A stretch of DNA of 64,000 nt, taken from Topomyia yanbarensis (taxonomy: Eukaryota; Arthropoda; Insecta; Diptera; Culicidae). The stretch lies in NCBI RefSeq assembly GCF_030247195.1, contig NC_080672.1:93444113-93508112 (forward strand), read 5' to 3'. This document shows positions 35,914-47,659 of this stretch, piece after piece; within the stretch, counting starts at the first letter, position 1, and each line of letters starts with the position of its first letter. The position numbers were made by a program, and so were the translations under genes. The notes beneath the pieces were generated by a model that was not told where the DNA came from, did not search any database, and saw only the letters and a program-made list of their open reading frames with translations.

Positions 35914-37102
35914 TTTTAATACATATTTTTTTTTAATCAAAAGTTTTATTTGAAACGACTCAATGCGTTAGCACAACTGAGCCGTGGGTCTTTTGATTTT
36001 GTCTTTACGATAAGTAAAAATTAAAAAAATCTAAGAATGTCGGTCTGCCAGATCTTGTTGACGCAGCTTGCTGCTGCGTGTTGAGATCCTTTTCCTTGGC
36101 GGTGAAGCCGCTTGGGGGTCATTCAGTCTGCCTTCTATCGCGTTCTCGTTCCCCTCCATGTCATCATCGGTACTGCTTTCTTACTGTTCACGATCAGAGG
36201 TTCTTATTTGTTTCTTGTTCTTACGGGTCGCTGTTGTAAATCAGTCTTCATCGGTATTTTCTTCTTTATTGGTGATGCTAGTCGTTGGTTTGGGAGCGGT
36301 TGTCGTGGTCGTTGTACCTGCATTATTGGTTAATTGGATCGTTGTTTTTGGTTTATCTGAATGTGTGGTGGCTGCTTGTTAGAGTTGGCTGTAGTAGATG
36401 AGTTTTGACGTGTTGCTTCGGCGCTTGTTTTTCCGTAGTGGGCTGTATGGTTACAGAATTGGCATGTTGGGGTCTGCCCGGGATATTTGATTAGCGTTGT
36501 TTGCTTATAGGTCACGCCATCCTTCGGTGATTTGTATTCGATAGTCATGTAAGAAGGTATTGGTTTAGTAAATCGCATCCTCACAATACGAACGCCGTTG
36601 GGAATGCCGGTGAAAAAATTTCTCCAGGTGTCATTCGTAATAGATTCTACTTCTTCATATTGCGACATGATTCGTTTGATGTAATCTTCCTTCGTGCGCG
36701 GGGCCAAATCATGGATACGCACGTCCACCATGTCGTTTTCCATATGCACGGGGATCTTGATTCTGGTGTTATTAAATTCGACCTCATGTTGCATGTTGTT
36801 CTTTGCAATGAAGTTTTTGGCCTGTGCTAAACTTCTAAACGTGATCAAAATACAGTTTTTTACGTGGTGTAGCTGAATATACGTAACTTCAGTGAGATTA
36901 AGCTCCATTTTCACTTTAACTCATTGTTCCATTTCCTGAACTGTGCGTCTAACACGAGTTTTATTAAAGTTGATCGAAATCGTGTTATCCCGTAGCACGG
37001 GCACTTTTGTTTCATTTGGCAAACTCATTTCACTCCGCAGCCGGGGGCAACGATACAATTTGTATGTGCACTGATGAAGAACACAAAAATGTTAAGATAT
37101 AC
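35914..37102 (-). mobile_element. ORF1-only non-LTR retroelement, apparently complete insertion
   Basis: On the minus strand the order is: short 5' UTR starting at 37102 with an initiator-like CATCAGTGCA, a single ORF1, a short 3' UTR with AATAAA (AAATAAAACTTTTGATT), and an A-rich tail. An 11-bp duplication TGATAATACAT flanks both sides. No endonuclease or reverse transcriptase is present, yet both ends look genuine, so the copy was mobilised by enzymes from elsewhere. It parallels mammalian 'half-L1' elements in layout only. Confidence 0.7.
36031..37028 (-). pseudogene. LINE ORF1 (RRM-like region plus CCHC zinc knuckle), broken
   Basis: Starts at ATG 37028-37026 (MSLPNETKVPVLRDN). Codon 36 is TGA (36923-36921); the frame resumes to a stop at 36330. 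After a one-base shift the same protein continues as an acidic/Thr-rich tail to TAG at 36031, with further stops at 36243-36241 and 36183-36181. The middle (ILITFRSLAQAKNFI; VRIHDLAPRTKEDYI; NGVRIVRMRF) resembles the RNA-binding fold of LINE ORF1 proteins. The knuckle CQFCNHTAHYGKTS has Ser where the fourth ligand Cys is expected. Its role in active LINEs is to bind the element RNA in a ribonucleoprotein. Which clade (L1, I or Jockey) is uncertain. Confidence 0.75.
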
Positions 37103-37113
37103 TGATAATACAT

Positions 37114-37944
37114 ATTATTTGTGTGCCAAAAGTGATACATAGTTCCACTCTGTTGTTAACTAATACATATTTATTGGTCAAAGGTCCCAATTGTTAGTTT
37201 AATACCTCAGCTACATTTTGGTGCCATAAAATTTAATTTGCACCACACCATGTCAGCGCTATGCGACGATTTGCAATACACTACGTTTTTCCTTTTACAA
37301 TGTAGGAGTAATTCGGATCTCTCTACTGGGCAATTCGGAGTCAATTGAACAAAAATTGCAATGGAATTATGTATACCTCCTTAAGAAGTCAAAAAAATAA
37401 ATTGCGTTAAAAATTAATCTGGGTAGTCACAGCTGTTGATTGGCGCATTATGTATTTTCTTTGCTGTGGCGTGGCAATCGTGAACACCGACGCAAGCCGC
37501 TAAACGATGGTTGATGGAATTGCCGGTCCGCATAGCCTCGTATGCTCATTTCCCAAAAAAAGTGATGAGCGTTTTGAAAATATCTGCGTTTTCATCCAAA
37601 CAAAAATCATTTCATAAAATAAGAGCCTCGAGCTTTCCAAAATACTTACTTGCTATTTTTTGACTTTTATTACTTGAATCACGATTTTGATTATAATGTT
37701 TTTTGTTTTCATGAAAAAAGAAACACGGTGTATCTCTTTTCTAAAAAACTGCTGAATAAGATTCATCGGTCAAAACTAATGTTTCAGAAGGACACTTTCA
37801 CAAATATCAAGAGGATGAATTACCCCCACCGTCTCAATAGCTCCGGGTTACCCTACACAAAATAATGGATGCAAAAAATATTTTTTTTGACTTTCTTTTC
37901 ATCGGTAGAGGTTTTAGCATGAAAAAATGTGAATTTTTAAGAAC
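37114..37944. other. AT-rich non-coding DNA
   Basis: No recognisable coding sequence. The stretch just upstream of the next SINE and transposase relic may be the 5' region of that transposon. Confidence 0.3.
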
Positions 37945-38114
37945 TTTTTTTTTATTTATGATTATAGAGGTTTTAACCTTAAGGTCATTCGCCTCTTCGG
38001 GTTAGAAAAATCTCTTATGAAAAATTTCTAACCCTATGTGCGGGGTCGGGACCCGAACCCAGGTGCGCTGTGTACAAGGCAATCGATTTACCAACTACGC
38101 TGCGTCCACTCCCC
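37945..38114 (-). mobile_element. tRNA-derived SINE, copy 2
   Basis: Same family and orientation as 24273-24445. On the minus strand it starts GGGGAGTGGACGCAGCGTAG, has the B box GGTTCGGGTCC, then the GGGTTAGAAA...TTTCTAACCC hairpin and the A-rich tail. I see no clean duplication, because both flanks are T-rich. It sits about 25 bp upstream of the transposase-like relic. Confidence 0.85.
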
Positions 38115-38138
38115 TTATTTTTCTTTTTTTTTATCTAA

Positions 38139-39390
38139 CAATGAAGAAGGCAAAATTTACGTACAGAGAAGATTAGTTTTGTGTAACTTGCAGGAGGCGT
38201 ATTCTATCTTCAAAAATATTTATCCTGATATTAAAATAGGATTTTCCATGTTCGCTAGTAATCGTCCAAAACACTGCATTTTGGCAGAGACAAGTGGCAC
38301 GCATACCGTATGCGTATGTATATATCATCAAAACATTAAAATTATTTTCAAAACATTTTGTAATGTAAATCACTTCCAGATGGTGTTAACTCCTATCCTA
38401 TCCTGTTTCCAAAAATAATTTGTGAAAATGTTGGCAGCAGTGTTGCGGAAACTGCCCTGGAACGCAAATTTTAGCGACAGAACTAATGAGTATTCTTAGT
38501 AACGGTAATATTGAATCATTAAAATCCAAACAATGGCGTCAAGTAGAAAGATGCATTATGGACTTAGTTGGAATGGACGCACAAGAATTTATTGATACTT
38601 TTCTAGAAAAATTATTCAATATATTGTCGCATAACTTTATAGCTGAGCAACAAGCAAACTACTTGAAAGACACAAAAGCAATTTAAAAGCTACATAAATC
38701 ATTATCTGTGATTTTTCGGAGAATTATTCTTTCGTTGTGCAGGATGCAGTTCAAGGCATTCATTGGGTAAACGCTCAATGTACTATTCACCCTTGTGCTA
38801 TTTATTTTAAAAATGAAGAATCGGACGATTTGAAGTTTACTAATTCTATTGCAATTGCTGACTTCACTAAACATAATCATGTCGCTGTTCGTTTATTTTT
38901 GACTCATTGTTTAGCGTTCATACAAGATAAATTGCCAGGCTTACAACAGATTAACTTTTTCTCTGATGGATCAGGAAGCCAACTCAAAAATAAAATGACG
39001 GCATTTAATTTGTGCAACATACAAAAAGATTTTGGCATTGATGCCGAATGGAATTTTTTCGCGACTTGTCATGGAAAGGGTCCTTGTGATACTTTGGGAG
39101 GAGCATTGAAACGAAACGCTGCGAAAGAGAGTTTGCAAGGCCATCATATAACAACAGCCCAAGAACTTTATCCATGGGCTATTTCTAAGCCAGATTCAAA
39201 AATATACTATCCGCTTTTTTCAGAATCCGAATACAATAAAATGAAAAAAAAAAAGTTAAAAAATCGTTACACGCGCATAAAGAAAATTTCGGGAACACAG
39301 TCATTCCACAGTTTGAAGCCGCAAAATGAAAACTATATTAATCTCAAAGGGTATTCATTTTCGACGGAAGAAATATGCGTTAAACTGTAG
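38139..39390 (+). pseudogene. Transposase-like gene of an unassigned DDE/D-type family, broken
   Basis: Three collinear segments make one protein. Segment 1 is frame 1 to 38418 (IKIGFSMFASNRPKHCILAE, SGTHTVCVCIYHQNIK). Segment 2 is frame 2, 38486-38686 (WRQVERC, EFIDTFLEKL, HNFIAEQQANYL). Segment 3 is frame 1, 38698-39390 (ICDFSENYSFVVQDAVQGIH, FFSDGSGSQLKNK, WNFFATCHGKGPCDTLGGAL). I recognise the same motif string in many insect and cnidarian 'uncharacterized' multicopy proteins. The Asp in DFSEN, SDG and GPCD are candidates for a catalytic triad. Stops at 38416-38418 and 38684-38686 and a frame change break it. AATAAA follows at 39417. A Sola-like DDD transposase is possible but unproven. 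Confidence 0.6.
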
Positions 39391-39416
39391 CTAAAACAGT
39401 GAAATACCTTGTGGAA

Positions 39417-39422
39417 AATAAA
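39417..39422 (+). promoter_or_regulatory. Polyadenylation signal after the transposase-like relic
   Basis: AATAAA lies 27 bp after the TAG at 39388-39390, a natural position for the poly(A) signal of this gene. Confidence 0.5.
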
Positions 39423-40466
<1,044 letters not shown>

Positions 40467-40670
40467 CTAATATGGACAGTTCTGACTCCAATGAATTAAG
40501 TACCTTAAAACGCTGTTTTGAACTACTGTACTACTGTACATCGAGAGAAAATTAAAAGTTGGAAACATAATGCTTTGGTATCAATACAACAACGCAACAC
40601 AGGATGTCACACTATTCCGTTGAAGTTGGCGTAATCCCATTTTCTCCGACACATAGAGCTCTCGTTGTGT

Positions 40671-41845
40671 CCTACGTACGTCGCTTTCTATTGTTATAAG
40701 GAATTGAAAAAACTTTAGTTTGAAGCTCTAGGTTAAAAATTATGGGAGATAGGTTTCCGGCCGTAGACCCTTTCCAAAAAGAGGTGTCTACGGGAAAAGG
40801 TTGCACGGCCACCATCTTGTGACAAAATTACTTGAAAAAATTATTTTTGTAGGGTAGACCTTATTCATCTCACTAGTCAGGATGTAACACTATTCCGTTG
40901 ATAGCTCGACCTAGACTGACGAGATTGCGCTTAAATAGGTAGTACCATCTTTGCTTTGTTCCTACCCAGGTAGCATTTATAGTTTTATTTATTATTCACA
41001 CTACAAGGGCATTTTAAGTTGTAAGAAGGGCTTCAAGAGTGCCATAAAACCTCAATTTTTACTAGGGCAAGAAGCAGTACAGTTAAAATTTTTGCCTTGA
41101 AAACGTAACAGGCTCGCGTTTGAGCGAAGGGAAAAGTCGAGTACAACATACCCTTATATCATTTGAGTTAATGCGTTGAATAGAGATAGCAGATACTGCT
41201 CTAACTAATGTGTTCAAATAGTTGAGATAAATAGGGGAGCTAAGACGAATTAAGGCGCAGTAACCCTACTTCATAATTAGTATTATAAATCCCATTTGAT
41301 AAGATCTCGATTCACCTTTTTTGCTTCTAGAAAAATTCTTGAAATATTCCTACTTTTTCGTGTTCTACTGTGGTGAAACCTCTCAAGGCACTACCTGATA
41401 GTTTCTGTCAGAAGAGCGCATTGAACTTACCGTGCCGTGACGTTTTTTATTTGTTGATAGTAATAATAACATTAACTACTAAAAATTAAATTAACAATTA
41501 AAATAAATACAATTAGTTTAGCTAATTGTATGAAGAATTTGATAATGTAGAAAATGAATGGTAATTCCATTCATTTTTCATACAATCATATGAAGTCAAA
41601 TTAAAAAAAAAATGGATAAATGAATAAAAGAAATGACTAAACAGAATTAACAATTTTAATAATATGAAGAAAGTGAATAAAATGTATGAACTGGAAAAAA
41701 TAAATTAAATGAACAAAATGAATTAAATTAATCAAATGAATTGAATTAATTGAATGAATCGAATAAATAACTAAAGTTAATTAAACTAGTAAAAAAAAAT
41801 AAGTTTTTGCGTTTCTTATAACAATAGCAAGCGACGTACGTAGGA
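40671..41845. mobile_element. Possible DNA-transposon remnant bounded by inverted CCTACGTACGTCGC
   Basis: The left sequence TCCTACGTACGTCGCTTTCT continuing ATTGTTATAAGG is inverted at about 41813-41845 (CTTATAACAATAGC, GCGACGTACGTAGGA). That is about 32 bp with two mismatches. The 1.17-kb interior holds the AT-rich low-complexity block 41560-41800 and no recognised ORF. A direct echo, CAGGATGTCACACTATTCCG at 40600 and CAGGATGTAACACTATTCCG at 40880, lies at the left border. No duplication was identified. Confidence 0.45.
41560..41800. repeat. Degenerate AATGAA/AATTAA low-complexity repeat, copy 2
   Basis: Same style as 904-1135: drifting AATGAATT, AATTAAATGAAC, GAATAAAT units, almost free of C. 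Confidence 0.5.
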
Positions 41846-44137
41846 TTTTTTCGTCGTTAGACTTTTCTGCATTCCTTTGTCGATAACAGAGATGCTAATA
41901 TTACCGATGAAATACCACCTACAAAAGACTTTTGAGAGCTACTGTATTCATGTAATTGTTTATACAACAAAAATTAAATGTTAAGAAAAGTCGATCAGGA
42001 CCTGCTACAGTCGAACGGAAAACGCCATCTTTCATAAATTCCCCTACTTTTGGGAAGTGTTATTCCCGTTATTAATTCTATCACGTTTTCGTCTCAACTT
42101 GACGCATTCCCAAAATAAAAAACATTTTCTGCAAATGTTGAAAGTTATGCAATTTTTTGGTGAGCAGTTCTTTGTTTCATAGACATTAAATCAATTCCAA
42201 TTTCGCTTCCTATTAAAAAAGGCCCTAATCCAAATTACAGTACATCCCTTCAAAACTGAACTCAATATGTTAGAAAATGTGAGAATTTTGATTGATTTCA
42301 GAACTCTGGAATGAGTTTCTATTGGAACGTTTTTCGGCAGGTATTTGATATTGATGTTATTAGACAGCTGTGAGATCAAGACCAATAGATCAGTTACAGA
42401 TCAGGATCGCCTTTCCACAATTTTTCAAAGGTCCCCAAGGTTTTTTAAAACAACAGGTTATCAATGTACTGATTAGATATTTATCATTGAAATATTGAAT
42501 TAAATCAGTCAGCATCAATAAATTTTTAATTTCAATCCAATTAATATTTTTGGATGAGGGGGGGGGGGGGGGTGTGGTTGAACAATTTCTTTTATAAGAA
42601 ATGTAAAAAGATTTTTATTTCTGGTCAAGACAACGTTCAAATAGTTAACCGTAAATCTGCCCTACTTCAACATTCTCTCTTGGCCAAAGCACTTTTCATC
42701 TTCAAACACCGGCACGCAACTATGAAGGTCAGATTAGCACATGTTTATTCTGTTAGGTTACTGCTACATTACGCAACTCCTATTAGGAGAAACGCCACAT
42801 GATATCTTTTATTTCTAGCCTTCAAATCTTTCCAATAGCCATTACAATATGGATCTTTTTGGAAATTTTAGATAGAGACACGAATTTTCTCTGTGATATG
42901 CTACTTTATCATTTTCCGGGATGCTTTTTTTGGAAATCCTGCGCATGACAGAGTTACTTGCCAATACATTTTTAGATCATCTTGTGTGCATAGTGCCTCC
43001 TGGTGATGGAATCAATAGCCATGTATTTTCTTCACGTATTTTGATGGTGTTTTCCATTCAAACTTTATTTGTTGGCCTACTGGGTCAAATTTTGAAGAGG
43101 CTTAGAGTAGCAGGGAGAACCTTGCTAATATACATATATTTTGCCCTGTTCATTGATAAGAGCTCCTTAGTTCAACAATGCCCAGGAGCTCCGAGTGGTC
43201 TTAACACGGCCCTGGCAGTTAGGTTGTCTGAAAAACTTTTGGTTTACTTCAGTAGGTCCCATTTCTGGCCGAATAACAAACTTGTTTGTGTGAAAAAATC
43301 TTGATTAAAATACGCGAATAATAATTGAATAAATAGTGTTAGACAGAGTTTAGAGCTACGCAACAAGTTGAGGCATGACACTGAACCCTAATCGTTTTGG
43401 CAGACAACTTCGTGATGGAGTACTTTACACTCTACGGCCGCGTAACAATATATTCTCCCCTGTAGAGGAGTATCAAGTTCAAATACTCTTGAGACAAAAA
43501 CTCGTCCACTTCACGCCACCGTGAAAGGTCATCCTCGATACAAGTATATGACGACATAACAGAGTAGACTAGTGAAATCGCTTTCTAACGAGCTGCAATT
43601 GGTTTTACTCCTCTAGTCCTCTGTATCCCACCATTCATCAGCCGGTGCTGTCAATGACATAACCGTTTCCTAAGAGTTAAGTCACGGTTTGGATTTGTTG
43701 CCTCGGAAAGTCGCTAAGAGCAGTTATTGAAGGTCAAGCACACGCATTTCTAGCTTCGCGTGAGAGCTGCCACCAAGATTGGTACGACTTGTCAAGCCTT
43801 ACGCATTTTTGCTATGTTTCAGTTGGAAAGAAACCCACGTCAATAATGACAATTCGCACGTTTGCAGCGTAGGCCGGAACAAAAATATCATTTGTCACCG
43901 ATGGGGCTCTCTGTAGAAGACATTACTCTAGGCCAATGGAATGGTTCATGACTTCTTTCAAGGAAAATAGTAATATGTTTAATGGTTCCATTTTTTTTAT
44001 TGCAATACACCAAATTGTGTGATCGAAATATTGAATTAAATATAGCCACTTCCAATAAATAATGTTCCAACATACCGCTGAAGCTTCGAAGAATCGATCC
44101 CACGGATAGCGGACACAAATTTTCATTCATTTGCAAC
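41846..44137. other. Non-coding DNA with a poly(G) run
   Basis: A run of 15 G at 42558-42572. The frames 42554-42802 and 42921-43304 have no recognisable motif. No repeats or genes are supported. Confidence 0.3.
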
Positions 44138-44362
44138 ACGAACGCAGTACGTCGGTCGTCGCCGCTTCGGGTGCAATACTGCAGCATTTCGTCACCCGCA
44201 AGCTGTGCAGGTACCCTTCACCGCATTAGCAACAGCAGCGACGTGCTCGGCAACGGCGACAGCAGCAAAACTTCCCATTACCATCGCGTGGTGAAGGTGC
44301 CACTGAAGCATAATGAATTCCATTATACCGTAAATTATCCCGAATATATGCTAGGCAGCTAA
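44138..44362 (+). CDS. Candidate terminal coding exon, unidentified
   Basis: An open frame with GC-rich third positions (AGC AAC GGC GAC GTG CTC) ends at TAA 44360-44362. It contains SCAGTLHRISNSSDVLGNGD and VKVPLKHNEFHYTVNYPEY. The drop in AT content and biased codons fit a real exon in a mosquito gene. Possible splice acceptors are GCAATACTGCAG (ending 44182) and AAGCTGTGCAG (ending about 44211). I do not recognise the protein, and a minus-strand frame overlaps it. Confidence 0.25.
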   Translation, partial: TNAVRRSSPLRVQYCSISSPASCAGTLHRISNSSDVLGNGDSSKTSHYHRVVKVPLKHNEFHYTVNYPEYMLGS

Positions 44363-44944
44363 CGACAAACCGGTACAAAAAAAAACCACAACAGCTGGTG
44401 GCAGATCTTGCTGAGCTCGCGGCTGAATTAGAGGGCTTGTACCTACACCGCAAAGTCACACCTCTTCTCCCGTGGCATTCACGGTGCACATCGTACCTAT
44501 AGTAAGCCCGCGCACTAAGTGACTAACTAACTCTAAGGCATCGGATTGGTTCAAGCTAGCATTTACCAGCATATTAGTCGGTGGACGACAGCTCAGGACG
44601 AGGGATGACCTTCTTTTACTGCTTTTTTTAATTTTAGCCCCCATGACGAGACGCGTGAAAAACAGCCGGACTGCACGCAGTTCCCATAGCCTCGCGTGGA
44701 ACGAAATAACTGGTATTAGGCAGGTATTTTTCGGGGAATGTTCAATCTTCAGTTGGAACGGACCACGGGTGACGGGAGGACATCCCCGGCCGTTTGGAGA
44801 GTCAAACAAAAAGACAACCACGACGACGACGATGACGACGCGTCGTGCGATGGCAGATTGATCGATGGGAATTGAGGTGCGTTTGGTGATCCAATCTTGA
44901 AGCTTTCGAATACAGCCAAGTTGTTGCATCCGTGCGCCGTATGG
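44363..44944. other. Balanced-composition DNA with a GAC triplet run, no gene recognised
   Basis: A short ACGACGACGATGACGACG run lies at about 44821-44838. The minus frame 44456-44959 is long (167 residues) but has no known motif and overlaps a plus-strand frame. It may be host gene-flanking sequence into which the hAT element inserted. Confidence 0.3.
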
Positions 44945-44952
44945 GTTGGCTT
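44945..44952. repeat. 8-bp target duplication of the hAT element (left)
   Basis: GTTGGCTT at 44945-44952 is repeated exactly at 47652-47659. Confidence 0.9.
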
Positions 44953-45606
44953 CAGGCACGTAGCCAGAGGGGGGGCTAGGGGGCTAAAGCCCCTCCCGAA
45001 ATTTTTTAAAAATGAATTTAAAAAACCGGCGACTTTTAACAAAATTTGTTGCTCATTTGGTTTGAACAAAGCTTTGAGAAAAAGTTGAAGAAAGGCTATT
45101 TCCAACCACCAAAGGCAATGGTCACGAAATTCAGTCACTTTATGCTTTTGCTCGAGCCAGTGCGACGCGAACGACAAAAATAGTAACTTTTATATTGTGT
45201 GTCTTGCCTAAAGAATAAAAGAAACTGTTACTATAATTGTTGCTGTAGTAATCTGTCGAGAAGCAAGAAGTGGTGCTCCAGCCAAATACGGTGATTATAA
45301 AATTATTGATGATTCGCTTAGGACTGAGTATTCATAATGTGGAACATTTCCTGAAGGTGTAAATGGAGGTTGGACTTTCGGAAGCGAGTTCTACCATGTC
45401 AGGCATTTAGCGCTCAACAAATTAGCCCAGATGAAGCCATTCATTTCGAACAACTTAAAACACATGGTTGAGTGTGACAATGCTATAATTAAGATCCTTC
45501 TATATATGGACGATGAGAACATCAATGTTCCGCTACAAGATCGGATACCGCTTACTCGCAGATTAATGTCACATTTGGGAGAAATGGAATCCATTCGGAA
45601 GGATAC

Positions 45607-46037
45607 CCGAGCAGAAGAAAATAACTTCAGAATAGCAAATTTAGGTATATTGTACCCAATATTTGAACACCTCAATAAGGCATTAAGAAGCCTTGCATAT
45701 GAGGTAAAATACCTGAAATAATAACTGAGACATGTACTACGAATAATTAGTTGATAATGAAACGAGTTATTATAATACCTGAATTAAAACAAAACCTTTT
45801 CAACTTTCCAATAACAAAATTCACTGTATGGAGGTATTCAATAAGGTATTGATTTGGTATTTGTAAAAATTACTGGAGTACATGAAAATACGAAAATAAA
45901 ATATTATACCTTATTGAGGTATTAAGCAGGTATTGAAAAATGTTTCTGCAATACCTACCTATTACCTGAATGAGGTATTAATAATCAACTAATACCAGGT
46001 TTTGGTATGATACCAGAAAATAGTATGCTCGGGTTAT
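45607..46037. mobile_element. MITE-like insert with ACCCGAGCA ends and GGTATT-rich interior
   Basis: Left end ACCCGAGCAGAAGAAAATAA; right end on the minus strand ACCCGAGCATACTATTTTCT. The interior is a series of GAGGTATTA, TACCTGAAT and GGTATTGA motifs on both strands, giving many small hairpins. The terminal match is only about 9 bp and no duplication is evident. Confidence 0.4.
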
Positions 46038-46335
46038 TAGTCAGCTATTTTCTCCTGGACGGGTAATTATTGGGAGCGAGAAGCAAGGAAGAAATCAGAT
46101 ATTCGCAAACATAAAGGCAAAATTGACGAATTGACATAAAGTTTTGCAAAAGTTTCACAGGAAACGGATAATTTGCTGTGATTTGAAAACATACAACTCT
46201 AAAAGAAAGCCTCTTTTGCAAATTAGATGTAAGTGCGATGTGTTCTCTTCCATGTGTCGGAAGCAAGTGATTCTGAAATTATTAAGCTCAGCTGTGTTTA
46301 TAGTTTCTAGTTATTTTGGTGGTGTCAATGATATA

Positions 46336-46496
46336 CACTCAGGTTTTTTTACGCGTAAGTGAAAACCGCGTAAATGAAAACCGCGTAAATTTCAAAATCC
46401 GCGTAAATGAAAACCGCGTAAATTTCAAAATCCGCGTAAAAAAACCGCGTAAAAAAATACCGCGCAAAAAAAAAACCGCGTAAAAAAACTTGAGTG
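46336..46496. mobile_element. 161-bp MITE with CCGCGTAAA repeats, TA target
   Basis: Left TA then CACTCAGGTTTTTTTACGCG; right end on the minus strand CACTCAAGTTTTTTTACGCG followed by TA. Inside are about seven copies of CCGCGTAAAT/AAA (AAAACCGCGTAAAT, TTCAAAATCCGCGTAAAT). TA flanks and CACT starts fit a Tc1/mariner-mobilised MITE. It inserted into the hAT element and is therefore younger. Confidence 0.75.
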
Positions 46497-47659
46497 TATT
46501 TACCTAATTTTACGTAAATTAGAAGCATTCACTAATCAGTGCTAAGTAATTTTCTTTTGATTAGTGAACAAGTTCTGAGCAGTAGATTAAATTATGGGTA
46601 GTTTTCATTAGTAGATTAAATCATTGAAATATATATTTTACATTGTCCAAAAACCCATGAAATCCGAAATAATACCTTCAAATGTTCAAATATATTATTT
46701 ACTTAATCTATGTAATCTTCTCAAGTTCCAACGGTTTTGCAAAATTCTGAACGTCAATGAGCTAATGATCTTATTCTTGCATTGTAGTGGAATCAGTAGT
46801 TTTTTGCACTCACTTTACATTTTGACTTTTACTATAGTTTCAGGGATCTAGGAAAATCAGTCTACGATATTTTTAATTCGTAAGTCCAATGATATAAAAG
46901 TTTCTAAAAAGAATCTACTTAAATAAATAAATAGATAGTTATTCTCAGTTACCTGATAATATTGTCGAAGATAGTGTTTAACCCATTCCCCCACGAGAGT
47001 CAAATGAAAAAAACATGTGTTTTTCTCAGGATTGTTATAATTACGACATGATCATTTAAACAGAAAATTTCATAAAGTTGAGTTAACGCATATTTCGGAT
47101 GAAGTCACAGAACTAGTAATAGTAATGATCATTAAAATAGGAGTTGAAGTTCACTTTGTTCGGACATTCTTGGCAACGATAAACTTGGATTTCACACTGA
47201 TATATTCCTATCCATGGAGACAACCTTGACGTTGGTTTCGTTCTCCTGTTTAGCAAATGCGTGTAAAGTTTTGTTAGGTGGGTTTTTGGATATTTTTGTA
47301 CTCATTCCAATTTAGCGTCTTCTACACCTTGTAAACGAGTAGTCTAGAATGCGTAGCATTTTCAATCAGCCCTAAATACTTTGATCTCTTGAAGAATGTT
47401 GAGAGAAATTTCTAACTTATAAACTAATAATAATCAAATTTAATTCGTCGATGCACTATAGCTTTTCTTGTAACAGACAACATATTTTTAGGGTTTTTTA
47501 GTGTCTATTGTCTTAGTTATGAAATTGTTTTCACTAAGAACATTTCATAATTACATTCAGTTTACTGTAACTATCTCAAGTCATCAGAATTTATACATTT
47601 ATGCAATAATTTTCAAGCCCCTCCCGAAACAAAATCCTGGCTACGGGCCTGGTTGGCTT

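Larger units (their letters stand above)
44953..47651. mobile_element. hAT-type element, 2.7 kb, with nested MITEs
   Basis: The left end CAGGCACGTAGCCAGA and the right end, on the minus strand, CAGGCCCGTAGCCAGG form about 16-bp TIRs with one or two mismatches. An 8-bp duplication GTTGGCTT flanks it exactly. CA(G)-starting short TIRs and 8-bp duplications define hAT. The subterminal motif AAGCCCCTCCCGAAA occurs near both ends. No hAT transposase (no DDE or dimerisation-domain motif) is visible, so it is non-autonomous. The interior includes MITE-like insertions at 45607-46037 and 46336-46496 and an open frame at 45431-45721 with no recognised family. Confidence 0.85.

Noticed and set aside
44456..44959. 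167-residue minus-strand frame as a host gene
   Set aside because: No recognisable motif, overlapping open frame on the other strand, and it runs into the hAT terminus.
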